Below, piece by piece: positions 58,501 through 60,000 of a stretch of DNA of 60,000 nucleotides; position 1 is the stretch's first letter; the number at the start of each line of letters is the position of its first letter. The position numbers and the translations under genes are program-made. The stretch comes from Membranipora membranacea. Taxonomy: Eukaryota > Bryozoa > Gymnolaemata > Cheilostomatida > Membraniporidae. The DNA lies in the NCBI GenBank assembly GCA_914767715.1, contig OU612071.1, positions 13,935,493 through 13,995,492 on the forward strand, read 5' to 3'. Below the pieces are notes generated by a model, which made no database searches, had not been told where the DNA came from, and saw only the letters and a program-made list of their open reading frames with translations.

Positions 58501-59221
58501 AAGATATGAAGTCTCCATGTTTTATGGTCAGTTCTCTGCAGCAAAGCACAACGATAATACAGACGTTGAAAGGGTCATCTTCAGAGCTGTAAGATTTACA
58601 TATTACCCTGAACCAGATTAGTTGAGTTGAGTTAAGGGATAACTAAATATTAGCTAGCGCCGATTTAAGTAAGAGAATAAGAATCGTTTACAAAATGATA
58701 GGTCTCCATTTTTTATGATCGGTTTCTTGTGGCCAAGCACAGAGATAAACCAATGTTGGAAATGTCATATTAAGAGGGGTTAGAGTAACATATTACTCTG
58801 AACCATAGTAGCTTCAGTTGAGTTAGCTAGTTTCGGGATAGCTATCTGTTAGCGAGCTTTAATTTTAGCTAGCTAAGAGAGTGAGGTGAAAGCTTTTCTC
58901 TAAAATAATGAGGTTGAGAATTATTAGTCATACAATGAGTTATTAGCAGCCCTAGTATACGTTGGTACCACTGTGGATGATACCACTGTGGATGATACCA
59001 CCCCAACTTAAGCTGAGATAAATCCGGTCGGATAAATTTTAGGTACCTAGCCTATATTGAAATTATTGGTTGAAAATATGCATGCCAAATTGTTGGATTT
59101 TGAAACAATTGGTATGTAGTAGTAAATAGATATGTATAATCTTTTTCAGCCTGAATATGGTGCAAACACACGACGGGTGGTTACTTTTGAGGATGTTATG
59201 CCAGGAAACTACAAAATACAT
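55590..59221 (+). CDS. G5: diverged secreted two-domain family member, 3' end outside the window
   Basis: Exons: 55590-55706, 56097-56127, 56502-56657, 57084-57133, 57429-57639, 58311-58588 and 59150-59221. All have GT-AG borders and consistent phases (0,1,1,0,1,0,0). Residues 1-21 form a signal peptide (MFGKTPISLLCGL...), followed by a C-D-S-F motif matching C-D-N-F of G2. Domain 1 shows A-P-D-S, L-K-V-E-V, V-V-T-W-K, L-C-R-F, G-G-A-R-F and Y-A-A-V-V-T-P-Y. Domain 2 shows P-N-T-V-T-V-R-F-D, H-R-C and F-E-D-V-M-P-G-N-Y. It has a separate 31-nt exon 2 where G2 has a single longer exon 1. The two exons equivalent to G2's last two are not seen before 60000, and reverse-transcriptase sequence begins soon after 59221. 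They may lie further right, or be lost. Confidence 0.72.
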
Positions 59222-59289
59222 GTAAGTCTTTGGAAGAGGGTGACGATGTCATTTATCACCATGCCTTTCAGATTTTTCACTGAAAAGGG

Positions 59290-60000
59290 AAATCAACAGT
59301 GGATGTCCTCAAGGTAGTGTCATATCTCCTTTTCTGTGGAACATCGTTGTAAATGTACTTTTGGTCTTACTCAACTCAACAGGTATCTGGGCTCAAGGCT
59401 ATTGCAGATGACATAGTTATTTGCACAACTGGCAAGGAAATATGTACTGTATCATGCAAAATTCTCTGTCAAAAATCCAAAATTGGTGCGTATATGTAGG
59501 ATTGACAATCAACCCAAACAAAGCTGAACTGCTTTTATTGACAAACAAGAAAAAATACTCGCTGCAGCAACAACTTAGTATGTTCAAGACGTCTATACCA
59601 AGAAGACAAAAGGTGAAGTACCTTGGCGTAAACATTGACAAACTAAACTGGAAGTCTCATGTCAAAAGCAAATTAAACAAAGGTACAGGCCTTCTTCTAC
59701 AATGCAAGCGCATAACTGGAATAAAATGGGGTGTTCATCCCAAATCCTTAAGTTGGATTTACAATGCAATCATTAAACTAAACTTTCTTCATGACGTTAT
59801 TGTATGGTGGAAGTTTTTCTCATCAGAAAGTAATCAAAAATACATCTCTCGACTCCACCGACTGGCAGCATTAGCATTTTCAAACTCGTTTAAGACAACT
59901 CCTACTGCAGCCCTTGATTATTTGCTAGATCTCACCCCTCTTCATATTATAATTCAATCACATGCTATGAGAACATGTAACAGGCTTATGGCAAGCAATC
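59290..60000 (+). pseudogene. Decayed non-LTR retrotransposon reverse transcriptase fragment
   Basis: A G-C-P-Q-G-S-V-I-S-P-F-L-W motif (from 59301) is followed by A-D-D-I-V (about 59404) in a shifted frame, W-C-x3-G-L-T-I-N-P-N-K (59484-59520), a K-Y-L-G-V block and a thumb-like region running to the window edge. This order is standard for the reverse transcriptase of Jockey/CR1-type LINEs. Frame changes near 59395 and 59450 mark it as dead in this copy. It begins directly after G5 exon 7, inside what should be an intron. The 5' boundary is uncertain. Confidence 0.8.

Overview
The window looks like nuclear DNA of an invertebrate animal. It is visibly AT-rich, its genes are split by GT-AG introns, and it is crowded with short inverted-repeat transposons, tRNA- and snRNA-like retroposons and satellites. 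There is no bacterial-type gene packing. I cannot place the organism. A sponge, cnidarian or other soft-bodied marine invertebrate would fit, but that is a guess.

The only convincing host genes belong to one family. Each encodes a small secreted protein: a signal peptide, two fibronectin-III-like beta-sandwich domains, and a short basic tail with no membrane segment. Region 1-26800 is a tandem array of this family at different stages of decay. Copy G1 (127-1092) shows only its last two exons, because its front lies left of the window. An orphan duplicate of the last exon follows (3643-3731). Copy G2 (7977-16002) is the one complete gene, about 344 residues from eight exons. It carries an extra duplicate of exons 2-3 that cannot be spliced in series. 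Copy G3 (18144-18871) is reduced to two 3' exons. Copy G4 (22506-26403) is intact from the middle of exon 4 onward, but a deletion has joined intergenic DNA to the inside of that exon. A diverged fifth member, G5 (55590-59221), has seven exons in the window. It is followed at once by a decayed LINE reverse transcriptase and continues past the right edge.

Aligning the array units against each other shows insertions with clean empty sites. These include a TTAA-targeting element that is absent from one copy with a single TTAA left, and two unrelated transposons inserted at the same intron position of two paralogues.

Region 26800-55400 is a gene desert made of dispersed repeats. It holds several copies of a 1.3-2.3 kb unclassified family (R) with an embedded tRNA-like box A/B segment, and a 407-bp foldback element in one R copy. 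It also holds a 1197-bp inverted-repeat element (37094-38290) that carries a broken two-zinc-finger coding sequence instead of a recognisable transposase. Further right are an 88-bp and a 60-bp satellite, a 277-bp retroposon with a U2-snRNA-like head and 16-bp target duplications, and a 728-bp near-complete palindrome. A degenerate ~110-147-bp repeat array sits just upstream of G5. One unassigned terminal-exon-like sequence lies at 30102-30265.

The strongest candidates for something undescribed are the zinc-finger-carrying inverted-repeat element, the tandem secreted two-domain family with its exon-level rearrangements, and the DNA transposon with an internal pol III promoter at 11906-12184.
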